Of a DNA stretch of 64,000 nucleotides, positions 1 through 9,010 are shown piece after piece. Origin of the DNA: Pseudomonas sp. B33.4 (GTDB lineage Bacteria; Pseudomonadota; Gammaproteobacteria; Pseudomonadales; Pseudomonadaceae); contig NZ_CP140706.1 of assembly GCF_034555375.1 (NCBI RefSeq), positions 1,603,001 through 1,667,000 on the forward strand. Reading direction: 5' to 3'. The position numbers were made by a program, and so were the translations under genes. Position 1 is the stretch's first letter, and each line of letters starts with the position of its first letter. The notes below the pieces were generated by a model, which worked only from the letters and a program-made list of their open reading frames with translations, had not been told where the DNA came from and made no database searches.

Positions 1-1
1 G

Positions 2-3000
2 CAGCATCAGGTGCTGATCATCGCCGGCGAAACCGGCTCGGGCAAAACCACCCAGTTGCCGAAGATCTGTCTGGAAATCGGTCGCGGTCAGCATGGCTTG
101 ATCGGCCACACCCAGCCACGCCGAATCGCTGCACGCAGCGTTGCCAGCCGCGTTGCTGAAGAGCTCGGCACGCCGCTCGGATCGCTGGTCGGCTATCAGG
201 TGCGTTTCGAAGATCAAAGCGATTCCAACACCCTGATCAAACTGATGACCGACGGCATCCTGCTCGCGGAAACCCAGAATGACCGCTACCTCGAACGCTA
301 CGACACGATCATCGTCGACGAAGCCCACGAACGCAGTCTCAATATCGACTTCCTGCTCGGTTACCTGAAAACCCTGCTGCCGCGTCGCCCGGATCTGAAA
401 GTCATCATCACTTCGGCGACCATTGATCTGGAGCGCTTTTCCAAGCACTTCGACGATGCGCCGATCGTTGAGGTGTCGGGCCGTACTTTCCCGGTGGACA
501 CCTGGTATCGCCCGCTGACGCTGGAGCAGGACGAAGAGGGCAACCGCGTCGAGGATGACCTGACGGTGGATCAGGCGATCCTCGCGACCCTCGACGAAAT
601 CGCCGCTTACGAGCGCAGCGAACGGCGCAGCCCCGGTGATGTGCTGGTGTTCTTGCCGGGCGAGCGCGAGATTCGCGACGCCGCCGACATGCTGCGCAAG
701 GCCCAGATCAAACACACTGAAATCCTGCCGTTGTACGCGCGCCTGTCGCCGGCCGAGCAGCAGCGGATTTTCCAGTCGCACCCGGGCCGTCGCGTGGTGT
801 TGGCGACCAACGTCGCCGAGACCTCGCTGACCGTGCCGGGCATCCGTTACGTGATCGACAGCGGCACCGCGCGCATCAGCCGTTACAGCTATCGCGCCAA
901 GGTGCAGCGCCTGCCGATCGAGGCGATTTCCCAGGCCAGCGCCAATCAGCGAAAGGGTCGTTGCGGCCGGGTCGAGCCGGGTATCTGCATTCGCTTGTAC
1001 AGCGAAGAAGATTTTAACGGGCGCCCGGAATTTACCGATCCGGAAATTCTGCGCACCAACCTTGCCGCCGTAATCCTGCAGATGCTGCATCTGCGCCTTG
1101 GCGAAATTACTGCATTCCCGTTTATCGAGCCGCCGGATGGCAAGGCGATCAGCGACGGTTTCAACCTGCTGCAAGAACTCTCGGCGGTTGACCGAAACAG
1201 CCAACTGACGCCGCTGGGCCGTCAGTTGGCGCGCTTGCCGGTCGATCCGCGCATGGGCCGCATGCTGCTTGAAGCGGCAAAACTTGGCAGCCTGCAAGAA
1301 GTGCTGATCGTCGCCAGTGCCATGTCGATCCAGGACCCGCGCGAGCGTCCGCCGGAGCGTCAGCAAGCCGCCGATCAGGCCCACGCGCAATGGAAAGACA
1401 TCGATTCGGACTTCGCCGGTTTGGTTAATCTGTGGCGTGGTTTTGAGGAGCAGCGCCAGGCGTTGACCGCGAGTCCGCTACGCAACTGGTGCCGCAAGAA
1501 TTTCCTCAACTATCTACGCTTGCGCGAATGGCGCGATTCCCACCGTCAGTTGAGCCTGATCTGCCGCGACATGCAGCTGAGCCTGAACAAAGAGCCGGCG
1601 GATTATCCGAAACTGCACAAAGCGGTGCTGGTTGGTCTGCTCAGCCAGATCGGTCAGAAAACCGAAGATGGCGATTACCTCGGCGCCCGTCAGCGCCGCT
1701 TCTGGATTCATCCATCGTCGGGCATCGGCAAGAAGCGCCCGCAATGGCTGATGACCGCCGAACTGGTGGAAACCACCAAGCTATACGCGCGCATGGTCGC
1801 GAAGATCGACGCCGACTGGATTGAGCCGCTGGCCGGGCACCTGATCAAGAAAAATCACTTCGAACCGCATTGGGAGAAGAAGCGCGGCCAAGTCGTGGCG
1901 TTTGAACAGATCACCCTGTTCGGGCTGATCGTGGTCGGCCGCCGGCCGGTGCATTACGGTCCGGTCGATCCCGTCGTTTCGCGTGAGCTGTTTATCCGTG
2001 AAGGTCTGGTGCGTGGCGAGATTCAGTCCAGAGCCAAGTGCCTGACGGCCAACCAGCAACTGCTGGAACAGCTCGACGAACTGGAAGCCAAGGCCCGTCG
2101 CCGCGACATTCTCGCTGACGAAGAAACCTTGTACGCGTTCTACGATGCGCGGCTGCCAGCGGAGATTCACCAGACCGCGACGTTCGACAGTTGGTATCGC
2201 ATCAACAGTCAGAAAGATCCGCAGTTGTTGATCATGCGCGAAGAAGACGTGCTTGCTCGCGAGGCCAGTGAAGTCACCGCGCGCGATTACCCGGACACCC
2301 TGCACATCGGTGATCTGGAACTGGCGCTGACCTTTCACTTCGAACCCAATCACCCGCGCGACGGTGTGACCCTGCGTGTGCCGGCGCCGCTGCTGCCGAT
2401 GTTGCCGCCAGAACGACTGGAGTGGCTGGTGCCGGGGCTGATCGAGGCCAAGTGCATCGCCCTCGTGCGCAACCTGCCGAAAGCGCTGCGCAAGAATTTT
2501 GTGCCGGTGCCGGACTTCATCAAGGCTGCCTTGCAGCGCATGACCTTTGCCGAAGGCTCGTTGCCGCAAGCGCTGGGCCGTGAGCTGTTGCGCATGACCG
2601 GCGCGCGGGTCAGCGATGAAGCGTGGGCGGAAGCTGAGCAAGGCGTTGAAGGACATCTGCGGATGAACCTGGAAATCGTCGACGGCCAGGGCAAGTTCCT
2701 CGGTGAGGGGCGCGATCTGGCCGAGCTGACCGCGCGGTTTGCCGAAGCCAGCCAGGCCGCGTTGGCCGTGCCGCAAACTGCGAAAAGCCAGCAGCCGGTC
2801 GAGGCCAAAGTCTTTGCGCCGGTGGCGGAAAAGACTCAACAGAAGATCGCCGGGCTGTCGATGACGGTGTATCCGGCGCTGGTCGAGGAGGGCGGTACGG
2901 TCAAGGAGGGGCGCTTCTCGACCCCGGCCGAAGCCGAATTCCAGCACCGTCGCGCCTTGCAGCGGTTGTTGATGCAGCAACTGGCAGAACCGGCGAAATT

Positions 3001-3655
3001 CCTGCGCAGCAAGTTGCCGGGGCAGACCGAGTTGGGCCTGCTCTATCGCGAACTGGGCCGGGTCGATGCGCTGGTCGAAGACATTCTGTTGGCCAGCCTC
3101 GACAGCTGCATTCTTGAGGGCGAAGACCCGCTGCCGCGTGATGGCGCCGGGTTGGCGGCATTGGCCGAGCGCAAACGCGGCAGCTGGACCGAGCATGCCG
3201 AACGGGTGGCGCGGCTGACGCTGGAGATCCTCAAGGTCTGGCACGGTCTGCAAAAGCGCTTCAAGGGCAAGATCGATCTGGCCCAGGCCGTGGCGTTGAA
3301 CGACATCAAGCAGCAGATCAACAATCTGGTTTACCCGGGTTTTGTCCGCGAGACGCCGATGCAATGGCTCAAGGAACTGCCGCGTTACCTGAAAGCCGTC
3401 GAGCAGCGTTTCGAGAAACTCGGTGCGCAGGTGCAGAAGGATCGCGTCTGGAGCGGCGAACTCGCCGGCTTCTGGGCGCAATACCAGACCCGCGCGGCGA
3501 AACATGCGCAGGAAGGCAAACGCGATCCGCAGCTTGAGTTGTATCGCTGGTGGCTGGAGGAATACCGGGTGTCGCTTTTCGCCCAGCAGTTGGGCACCAA
3601 GGTGCCGATTTCCGACAAGCGCCTGAGCAAGCAGTGGAGCCAGGTAGAACCCTGA
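2..3655 (+). CDS. hrpA: ATP-dependent RNA helicase HrpA (5' end outside window)
   Basis: DEAH-box RNA helicase. The reading frame is already open at base 2 and the first visible residues run straight into the Walker A motif GETGSGKT (about nt 26-49), so the true start lies upstream; roughly 90 N-terminal residues are missing compared with the usual length of about 1300. Visible motifs are the DEAH box (nt 317-328, DEAHERS), motif III SAT (about nt 415), and QRKGRCGR (motif VI). A helicase-associated helical region and a long C-terminal domain (DUF3418 type) follow. The family couples ATP hydrolysis to RNA or RNP remodelling in the cytoplasm and has been linked to mRNA processing and stalled-ribosome rescue. 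The reading frame is intact to a TGA at 3653-3655. Identity is confident; the physiological role is from family knowledge. Confidence 0.95.
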   Translation, partial: QHQVLIIAGETGSGKTTQLPKICLEIGRGQHGLIGHTQPRRIAARSVASRVAEELGTPLGSLVGYQVRFEDQSDSNTLIKLMTDGILLAETQNDRYLERYDTIIVDEAHERSLNIDFLLGYLKTLLPRRPDLKVIITSATIDLERFSKHFDDAPIVEVSGRTFPVDTWYRPLTLEQDEEGNRVEDDLTVDQAILATLDEIAAYERSERRSPGDVLVFLPGEREIRDAADMLRKAQIKHTEILPLYARLSPAEQQRIFQSHPGRRVVLATNVAETSLTVPGIRYVIDSGTARISRYSYRAKVQRLPIEAISQASANQRKGRCGRVEPGICIRLYSEEDFNGRPEFTDPEILRTNLAAVILQMLHLRLGEITAFPFIEPPDGKAISDGFNLLQELSAVDRNSQLTPLGRQLARLPVDPRMGRMLLEAAKLGSLQEVLIVASAMSIQDPRERPPERQQAADQAHAQWKDIDSDFAGLVNLWRGFEEQRQALTASPLRNWCRKNFLNYLRLREWRDSHRQLSLICRDMQLSLNKEPADYPKLHKAVLVGLLSQIGQKTEDGDYLGARQRRFWIHPSSGIGKKRPQWLMTAELVETTKLYARMVAKIDADWIEPLAGHLIKKNHFEPHWEKKRGQVVAFEQITLFGLIVVGRRPVHYGPVDPVVSRELFIREGLVRGEIQSRAKCLTANQQLLEQLDELEAKARRRDILADEETLYAFYDARLPAEIHQTATFDSWYRINSQKDPQLLIMREEDVLAREASEVTARDYPDTLHIGDLELALTFHFEPNHPRDGVTLRVPAPLLPMLPPERLEWLVPGLIEAKCIALVRNLPKALRKNFVPVPDFIKAALQRMTFAEGSLPQALGRELLRMTGARVSDEAWAEAEQGVEGHLRMNLEIVDGQGKFLGEGRDLAELTARFAEASQAALAVPQTAKSQQPVEAKVFAPVAEKTQQKIAGLSMTVYPALVEEGGTVKEGRFSTPAEAEFQHRRALQRLLMQQLAEPAKFLRSKLPGQTELGLLYRELGRVDALVEDILLASLDSCILEGEDPLPRDGAGLAALAERKRGSWTEHAERVARLTLEILKVWHGLQKRFKGKIDLAQAVALNDIKQQINNLVYPGFVRETPMQWLKELPRYLKAVEQRFEKLGAQVQKDRVWSGELAGFWAQYQTRAAKHAQEGKRDPQLELYRWWLEEYRVSLFAQQLGTKVPISDKRLSKQWSQVEP

Positions 3656-3720
3656 CCTGGAGACCTGCACAATCCCACAGGGGATTGGTGTTGATCTTGA
3701 GAAAGGCGCCAAAAGGCCCC

Positions 3721-3748
3721 GTTTATGGCAAACTTCGCGACCATAAAC
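3721..3748. promoter_or_regulatory. Perfect 8-bp inverted repeat upstream of the FabH-like gene
   Basis: GTTTATGG and CCATAAAC flank a 12-base spacer, in the 240-base gap between hrpA and the FabH-like gene. There is no T-run after it, so it is more likely an operator or an mRNA hairpin than a terminator. No binding protein can be assigned from sequence. Confidence 0.4.
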
Positions 3749-3895
3749 GCCGGTTTCGCGACCCAGAGCCTTCGGCCGTGGTGCGAGACGGAATAAAGCG
3801 ATGCCAGGTTTGCGTCCCCCGGATGGGAATAGACCCTTTGTGTGTTGGTACGACGGTTCCAGCACTTTCTGCCTGAACAGATTAGAGAAACGACC

Positions 3896-5017
3896 ATGCA
3901 TAACGTCGTCATCAGCGGCACCGGCCTGTACACCCCGGCCAACAGCATCTCCAACGAAGAGCTGGTGCAGTCTTTCAATACCTACGTCGCCCAGTTCAAC
4001 GCCGACAACGCCGAGGCCATTGCCAGCGGCGAAGTCCAGGCACTGACCGAATCCAGCGCCGCGTTCATCGAAAAAGCCTCGGGCATCAAGAGCCGCTTTG
4101 TCATGGACAAGGACGGCATCCTTGATCCACAACGCATGGCCCCGCGCCTGCCGGAGCGCTCCAACGACGAATGGTCGGTGCTGTGCCAGATGGCCATCGG
4201 CGCTGCCGAACAAGCCTTGCAGCGCGCCGGTAAAACCGCCGCTGATATCGACGGCGTGATCGTTGCCTGCTCCAACCTGCAACGTGCTTACCCGGCCATC
4301 GCCATCGAAGTCCAGGAAGCGCTGGGCATTCAGGGCTTCGGTTTCGACATGAACGTGGCCTGCTCTTCGGCAACCTTCGGCATTCAGGCCGCCGCCAACA
4401 GCGTGCAACTGGGCCAGGCCCGGGCGATCCTGATGGTCAACCCGGAAGTCTGCACCGGTCACCTGAACTTCCGTGACCGCGACAGCCACTTCATCTTCGG
4501 CGACGCCGCCACTGCGGTGATCATCGAACGTGCTGACACCGCGACGTCCAAGCACCAGTTCGACGTGGTCAGCACCAAGCTGCTGACCAAGTTCTCCAAC
4601 AACATCCGCAACAACTTCGGCTTCCTCAACCGCGCAGCGGAAGAGGGCATCGGTGCCCGCGACAAGCTGTTCGTGCAGGAAGGCCGCAAGGTGTTTAAGG
4701 ATGTCTGCCCGATGGTTGCCGAACTGATCGGCGAGCATCTGCAAGAGAACCAGCTCAACGTCGGCGATGTGAAACGCTTCTGGCTGCACCAGGCCAACCT
4801 GAGCATGAATCACCTGATCGTGCGCAAGCTGCTGGGTCGCGAAGCCACCGAAGAAGAAGCCCCGGTGATTCTCGACACCTACGCCAACACCAGCTCGGCG
4901 GGTTCGGTGATTGCTTTCCACAAGTATCAGGATGATCTGGCGAGCGGTTCGCTGGCGGTGCTGAGTTCGTTCGGCGCGGGTTATTCGATCGGCAGCGTGA
5001 TTCTGCGCAAGCGTTGA
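3896..5017 (+). CDS. Beta-ketoacyl-ACP synthase III family protein (FabH-like, PA3286 type)
   Basis: Thiolase-fold condensing enzyme that joins an acyl-CoA starter to malonyl-ACP at the start of fatty acid synthesis. I chose the ATG at 3896 (373 residues); an upstream in-frame start at 3842 would add 18 residues that do not look like the family. Catalytic residues are visible: Cys156 in NVACSSA, His298 in WLHQAN and Asn331 in YANTSSAGS. At 373 residues it is longer than E. coli FabH (317). It resembles the P. aeruginosa PA3286 enzyme, reported to elongate octanoyl-CoA derived from fatty acid degradation; that specificity is inferred. An ECF sigma factor and its anti-sigma gene follow, in the order I remember from P. 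aeruginosa. Confidence 0.88.
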   Translation: MHNVVISGTGLYTPANSISNEELVQSFNTYVAQFNADNAEAIASGEVQALTESSAAFIEKASGIKSRFVMDKDGILDPQRMAPRLPERSNDEWSVLCQMAIGAAEQALQRAGKTAADIDGVIVACSNLQRAYPAIAIEVQEALGIQGFGFDMNVACSSATFGIQAAANSVQLGQARAILMVNPEVCTGHLNFRDRDSHFIFGDAATAVIIERADTATSKHQFDVVSTKLLTKFSNNIRNNFGFLNRAAEEGIGARDKLFVQEGRKVFKDVCPMVAELIGEHLQENQLNVGDVKRFWLHQANLSMNHLIVRKLLGREATEEEAPVILDTYANTSSAGSVIAFHKYQDDLASGSLAVLSSFGAGYSIGSVILRKR

Positions 5018-5153
5018 TAAGGGTTTAATTTCCCCTTAATCGCGCCGACCTTTCCTACATCCGAATCGGCTCAAACGCTGTAATTTTTCGGAAATGGCGG
5101 CAGGTGAAAACCTGCCGCTATCATTTTCGGAATCGGCACAAGGAGATTTTTGG

Positions 5154-5765
5154 ATGGCGGCTGACGACACCCAACTGCTTGCGCGCCTGCTGGCAGGTGA
5201 GCAACAGGCTTTCAAGGAACTGGTGACGACGTATCAGAGCGCCATGCGCGCCGTGGCGTATGCCATTGTCGGCCAGCGTCATGTCGAAGAAGTGGTGCAG
5301 GACGCCTGGCTGTCGGTGGTTCGCCACATCGCCGGTTTCGAAGGTCGCTCCAGTCTCAAGACCTGGCTGTTGACCATCACGGCCAACTCAGCCAAAAGTC
5401 GTTATAAACAAAATCGCCGGGAAGTGTTGATGGATGATTTGCCATCGCCCCACGGCACGATCGACGACGATCGCTTTTCTCCCGGTGACGGCCATTGGCT
5501 GGTCGCCCCGTTCGCCTGGCACCAGGACACACCGGAAGCGCTGCTGACCGAGAGCGAATTGCGCGACTGTCTGGAGCACACCTTGTTGAATCTGTCGGAA
5601 TTGCAAAGCAGCGTTTTGCTGTTGCGTGAGCGCCAGGGGCTGGAGCTGGAAGAGATCTGTAATCTTCTGGAGATCTCGCTCTCCAATGTCCGTGTGCTGC
5701 TGCATCGTGCGCGGCTGAAAGTCTTCGCGACCGTGGAGCATTTTGAGGAGACCGGGGAATGCTGA
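5154..5765 (+). CDS. ECF-family RNA polymerase sigma factor
   Basis: Alternative sigma factor of the extracytoplasmic-function type, 203 residues. Region 2 lies in the first 90 residues (AFKELVTTYQ, VEEVVQDAWLSV, FEGRSSLKTWL) and region 4 near the C-terminus (LSELQSSVLLLRERQ, ICNLLEISLSNVRVLLHRAR, a helix-turn-helix). The ATG at 5154 is preceded by AGGAG at 5141 with an 8-base spacer, so it is preferred over the upstream start at 5094. The last seven bases overlap the following zinc-finger gene, which implies translational coupling and a sigma/anti-sigma pair. The gene matches PA3285 in position as I recall it. The inducing signal and target promoters are unknown. Confidence 0.9.
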   Translation: MAADDTQLLARLLAGEQQAFKELVTTYQSAMRAVAYAIVGQRHVEEVVQDAWLSVVRHIAGFEGRSSLKTWLLTITANSAKSRYKQNRREVLMDDLPSPHGTIDDDRFSPGDGHWLVAPFAWHQDTPEALLTESELRDCLEHTLLNLSELQSSVLLLRERQGLELEEICNLLEISLSNVRVLLHRARLKVFATVEHFEETGEC

Positions 5766-5998
5766 CCTGCAAGGAACAAGTGGCGCGCTCCAGCGATTAT
5801 CTCGATGGCCAATTGAGCTTTCGCGAAAAGCTGATGGTGCGTCATCACCTGATGTTCTGCCCGAACTGTCGGCGTTTCATTCGTCAGATGCGTTTGATGC
5901 AAGCGACCTTGAAGGCGATGCCGGAGAAACCGGAGGAGGGGGTGGATGCGTTGGCTGAACGCCTGGCCGAGCAACGACGCAAAGACAGTCCCCTGTAG
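5759..5998 (+). CDS. Short zinc-finger anti-sigma factor (ZAS/zf-HC2 type)
   Basis: A 79-residue soluble protein with the zinc anti-sigma signature His30-x3-Cys34-x2-Cys37 preceded by a short helix, the core of the zf-HC2 family. These proteins bind and sequester their cognate ECF sigma factor; here that is the gene it overlaps by seven bases. It has no transmembrane segment or periplasmic domain, so any signal would have to act in the cytoplasm, for example redox or metal acting on the CxxC, or another protein. The TAG stop codon lies inside the first arm of a REP element (CTGTAGGAGC), so the C-terminus appears to be set by the repeat. Likely counterpart of PA3284. Confidence 0.8.
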   Translation: MLTCKEQVARSSDYLDGQLSFREKLMVRHHLMFCPNCRRFIRQMRLMQATLKAMPEKPEEGVDALAERLAEQRRKDSPL

Positions 5999-6077
5999 GA
6001 GCTGCCGAAGGCTGCGATCTTTTGATCTTGATCTTTGAAAACAAGATCAAAAGATCGCAGCCTTCGGCAGCTCCCAC
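5994..6077. repeat. REP inverted pair (TGTAGGAGCTGCCGAAGGCTGCG type)
   Basis: Two nearly perfect inverted arms separated by a short AT-rich loop (GATCTT repeats), between the anti-sigma gene and the convergent porin gene. Copies of the same sequence occur in many gaps of this window. The transcript could fold into a stable hairpin and act as a weak terminator for both genes. Confidence 0.85.
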
Positions 6078-6157
6078 ACAGGAAATAGCACAGTGCGGGT
6101 GAAACGAACGGATGATGGGGATCGTCCCGCCCGCACCGGGCTATAGGGTGAAGCGTT

Positions 6158-7480
6158 TTAGAACTTGGCTTCCGCGTCCAGCTGCAGGGTGTTGGCGTCA
6201 GCATCACGCTGAGTACGGCTGGCGAAATCGGCCTTGGTCAGGAAGTACGTAGCGCCAATGGCGAAGTTCTTGTCGATGTCGTAACCGACCTTGAACTTGT
6301 GGCCACGGGAATCGGTGGTGCCGTTGGCGAAGTCGGAGTCGGTGAAGGCGCCGACCACGGCGTTGCGCTGCACGTCACGATAGTTGTAATCGAGGTTCAG
6401 GCCGAAGACTTTCGACTTGGCACCCAACAGCCATGCGGTGTCCTGATCGGTCACGGCATCGTTGTTCTTCACGTACTGACCGTAGAACGACAGTGGCATC
6501 GGCAGACCGCCGATGTCGACCTGGCTGAACCCTTCATACAGACGGAATTCGTTGTTGGCCGAGTTGCCGTTGACCGCCAGTGCGCACGGCGTGGAAGTAC
6601 CGGTGCAACGGCTGTCTTCGTCATTCTGGTAGGCGTAGACGCTGCCGCCCACGGTTACTTTCAGGTTGTCGGTGATGTTGAAGCGGCTACCCAACTGGCC
6701 AGCGGTCAGACGCAAGTCGTGACGGAATTGCACGCCATCGCCGTCGACGTTGTCTTTGAGGTTGTAGTTACCCAGGCTGCCGAACAGTTCGGCGCTGCCG
6801 CCCAACGGGTATTTGTAGGTGACGGCCAGACCTTCCGGGTTGATGTCGCTGTCCCAGATCACGTCGCCCATGCTGACCCACGGCTGCAGCATCTTGCCGC
6901 CGATGATGTGCAGATTCTTGATTTGATCGGGGTGGTAGTCGATGTAGCCGAGGTCAAGCCAGATCTGCTTCTTGTCGAAGTAGTTGTCCTGGTCCTGGTT
7001 GGTGGAACGGGCATCGTCGCCGCCGCCGGTGGCGATACGAATGCCAGTGTCGACCTGCGGGTTGATCTCGGTGTAGGCACCCAGACGGGCACGGATACGC
7101 TGACGATCCTTGTCGCGGCCGCCGTTGTTCGGCTCGCCGTCGATCTTGATGGTTTCCTGACGAATACGTACGTCGCCCTTGAACTGGGTCTTCGCGGCCC
7201 AGGCCAGTTTCTGGTCGAAAGCGCTTTGTTCGGTGCTCTTCTTCGCGACAGCCGCGACTTGTTCGTTGGTCTCTTGCTGCGCCTGCTGCGCGATTTGCTG
7301 AGCCTTCTGATCCTTGGCCAGTTCAGTTTGCAGTTCGATGTACTGCGCCTGGGAAATGGAACCGTTAGCCTTGAGCATGTCGAGCAGTTTGGCGTCGACT
7401 GCGGCACTGGCCGGAACACTCATGGCCAGCAACAGGCCGCCACACAGGGCCGCCGCAGTTTTCGTGGAAGCAAGACGCAT
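6158..7480 (-). CDS. Putative outer-membrane porin with N-terminal coiled-coil
   Basis: A 440-residue exported protein starting at the ATG at 7480, preceded by GGAGA; the longer open frame to 7525 adds 15 residues before a good signal peptide. The signal peptide ends around VPASAA. Residues about 27-75 are Gln/Ala/Lys-rich (QAQYIELQTELAKDQ) and predicted coiled-coil, as in trimeric porins. The rest alternates beta strands rich in Tyr, Asp and Gly and ends in a Phe (LDAEAKF), the usual signature for Bam-dependent barrel insertion. It resembles the 'putative porin' family (Porin_5). The substrate is not evident and no transport gene is adjacent. Confidence 0.8.
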   Translation of the reverse strand: MRLASTKTAAALCGGLLLAMSVPASAAVDAKLLDMLKANGSISQAQYIELQTELAKDQKAQQIAQQAQQETNEQVAAVAKKSTEQSAFDQKLAWAAKTQFKGDVRIRQETIKIDGEPNNGGRDKDRQRIRARLGAYTEINPQVDTGIRIATGGGDDARSTNQDQDNYFDKKQIWLDLGYIDYHPDQIKNLHIIGGKMLQPWVSMGDVIWDSDINPEGLAVTYKYPLGGSAELFGSLGNYNLKDNVDGDGVQFRHDLRLTAGQLGSRFNITDNLKVTVGGSVYAYQNDEDSRCTGTSTPCALAVNGNSANNEFRLYEGFSQVDIGGLPMPLSFYGQYVKNNDAVTDQDTAWLLGAKSKVFGLNLDYNYRDVQRNAVVGAFTDSDFANGTTDSRGHKFKVGYDIDKNFAIGATYFLTKADFASRTQRDADANTLQLDAEAKF

Positions 7481-7683
7481 AGCAATCTCCGAAGATGAGA
7501 GGGATGGCTGAACCATCCCGGGCACAACCGACGCATACGGTCGGAAAACAGTGTCCGGGTAGAACCCGGCGCTCTAAAAACAGGCGCCAGTATCGCGATC
7601 GTTTATGACAGAGCAGTGGCACGATGATGGCAGCTTGATGACGATATCGATTCGCCCTGAACTATTGATCTAGAGCGCTGTCG

Positions 7684-7717
7684 GCCGATTGCGGGTGTGC
7701 AATGCCGCGCAATCGGC
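7684..7717. promoter_or_regulatory. Perfect 10-bp inverted repeat in the porin/FemAB intergenic region
   Basis: GCCGATTGCG (7684-7693) and CGCAATCGGC (7708-7717) flank a 14-base spacer, about 45 bases upstream of the FemAB-like start. The 280-base divergent gap (7481-7760) otherwise shows no gene. It could be an operator or a 5'-leader hairpin. Confidence 0.4.
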
Positions 7718-7760
7718 GATACTCGCCGGGCGCTGAAGTCCTGTTGTGGAGAGCTTGTTG

Positions 7761-8885
7761 ATGCCGTTGCAACGCCTGCAAAACCTGTCGCAAATCGCCT
7801 CGGCAAGCTGGGATGCACTGGTGCCTGAAAGCCAGCCATTTCTGCGCCACGCTTTTCTCGGTTCGCTGGAAGACAGCGGTAGCGTTGGCCCCCACACCGG
7901 CTGGCAACCTGAGCATTTGCTGCACATCGAGGACGATCGTCTGATCGCCGCGTTACCCAGTTACCGCAAGTGGCATTCCTACGGCGAGTACGTGTTCGAT
8001 CACGGCTGGGCCGACGCTTGTGCCCGCGCCGGCATCGATTACTACCCCAAGCTGTTGACCGCCGTGCCGTTCAGTCCGGTCAGCGGCCCGCGCCTGCTGG
8101 CGGCCAATGTCGAGGACGGTTTCGAACTGCTCAAGAGCCTGCCCGGCTATCTGGAGATCGAAGGGCTTTCCAGTGCGCACATCAATTTCACCGACGCTTT
8201 CACCGACGCTGCGATGGCCGAACAGCCAGGCTGGCTGCAACGCATTGGTTGTCAGTATCACTGGCAGAATCGCGGTTACCGCGACTTCCAGGACTTCCTC
8301 GATGTGCTCAGTTCGCGCAAGCGCAAGCAGATGCGCAAGGAGCGCGAGCAGGTGGCGGGGCAGGGCTTTGAATTTGAGTGGCTGGAGGGGCGCGAACTGG
8401 ACGAGTTGCAGTGGGATTTCGTCTACGCCTGTTACGCCAATACCTACGCGGTGCGCCGTCAGACCCCGTATCTGACGCGGGAGTTTTTCAGTCTGTTGGC
8501 CGAACGCATGCCCGAAGCGATCCGTGTGGTACTGGCCAGACAGGGCTCACGGCCGGTGGCGATGGCGTTCAGCCTGGTCGGCGGCGACAGTTTCTATGGG
8601 CGTTACTGGGGATGTCTGGCGGAGTTTGATCGGCTGCACTTCGAGACCTGTTTTTATCAGGGGATGGATTATGCGATTGCCCAGGGTTTTCAGCGTTTCG
8701 ATGCCGGGGCGCAGGGCGAACACAAGTTGATCCGCGGTTTCGAACCGGTGATCACCCATTCATGGCATTACCTGCGGCATCCCGGTCTGAAAGCAGCGGT
8801 GAAAGATTTCCTGCAACAGGAACGGGACGGCATCCTTGCCTACGCCGAGGAAGCGAAAACCGCGTTGCCCTACCGCCAAACCTAG
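7761..8885 (+). CDS. FemAB/GNAT-like acyltransferase family protein (DUF482-type)
   Basis: A 374-residue cytoplasmic protein resembling the peptidogalycan biosynthesis/recognition family (PF04339-like, a FemAB-related double GNAT fold). The ATG at 7761 follows GGAGAG with an 8-base spacer, so it is preferred over a GTG at 7746. Recognisable stretches are SSRKRKQMRKERE in the middle, YRGFQ-like motifs, and a C-terminal GAQGEHKLIRGFEP block shared by the family. These proteins are thought to transfer an acyl or aminoacyl group, but the substrate is unknown. The gene stands alone, divergent from the porin and followed by a REP pair. Family assignment is fairly firm; function is not. Confidence 0.8.
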   Translation: MPLQRLQNLSQIASASWDALVPESQPFLRHAFLGSLEDSGSVGPHTGWQPEHLLHIEDDRLIAALPSYRKWHSYGEYVFDHGWADACARAGIDYYPKLLTAVPFSPVSGPRLLAANVEDGFELLKSLPGYLEIEGLSSAHINFTDAFTDAAMAEQPGWLQRIGCQYHWQNRGYRDFQDFLDVLSSRKRKQMRKEREQVAGQGFEFEWLEGRELDELQWDFVYACYANTYAVRRQTPYLTREFFSLLAERMPEAIRVVLARQGSRPVAMAFSLVGGDSFYGRYWGCLAEFDRLHFETCFYQGMDYAIAQGFQRFDAGAQGEHKLIRGFEPVITHSWHYLRHPGLKAAVKDFLQQERDGILAYAEEAKTALPYRQT

Positions 8886-8889
8886 ATCC

Positions 8890-8993
8890 CCTGTAGGAGC
8901 TGCCGAAGGCTGCGATCTTTTGATTTTGTTTTTTGAACATCAAGATCAAAAGATCGTCCGATCGCGGCCCGAGCCTTCGGCAGCTCCTACAAA
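8890..8993. repeat. REP inverted pair, asymmetric
   Basis: Same family as the repeat at 5994, but the right arm carries about 17 extra bases (around 8956-8975), so the two arms pair only in part. It lies between the convergent FemAB-like gene and aqpZ. Confidence 0.8.
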
Positions 8994-9010
8994 GGGATCT
9001 CAGGCACCCC

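Noticed and set aside
1781..4921. A 1046-codon minus-strand open frame across hrpA and the FabH-like gene
   Set aside because: It lies opposite two well-supported genes, has low-complexity His/Arg/Gln/Val content and no domain; it is an antisense shadow of GC-rich codons.
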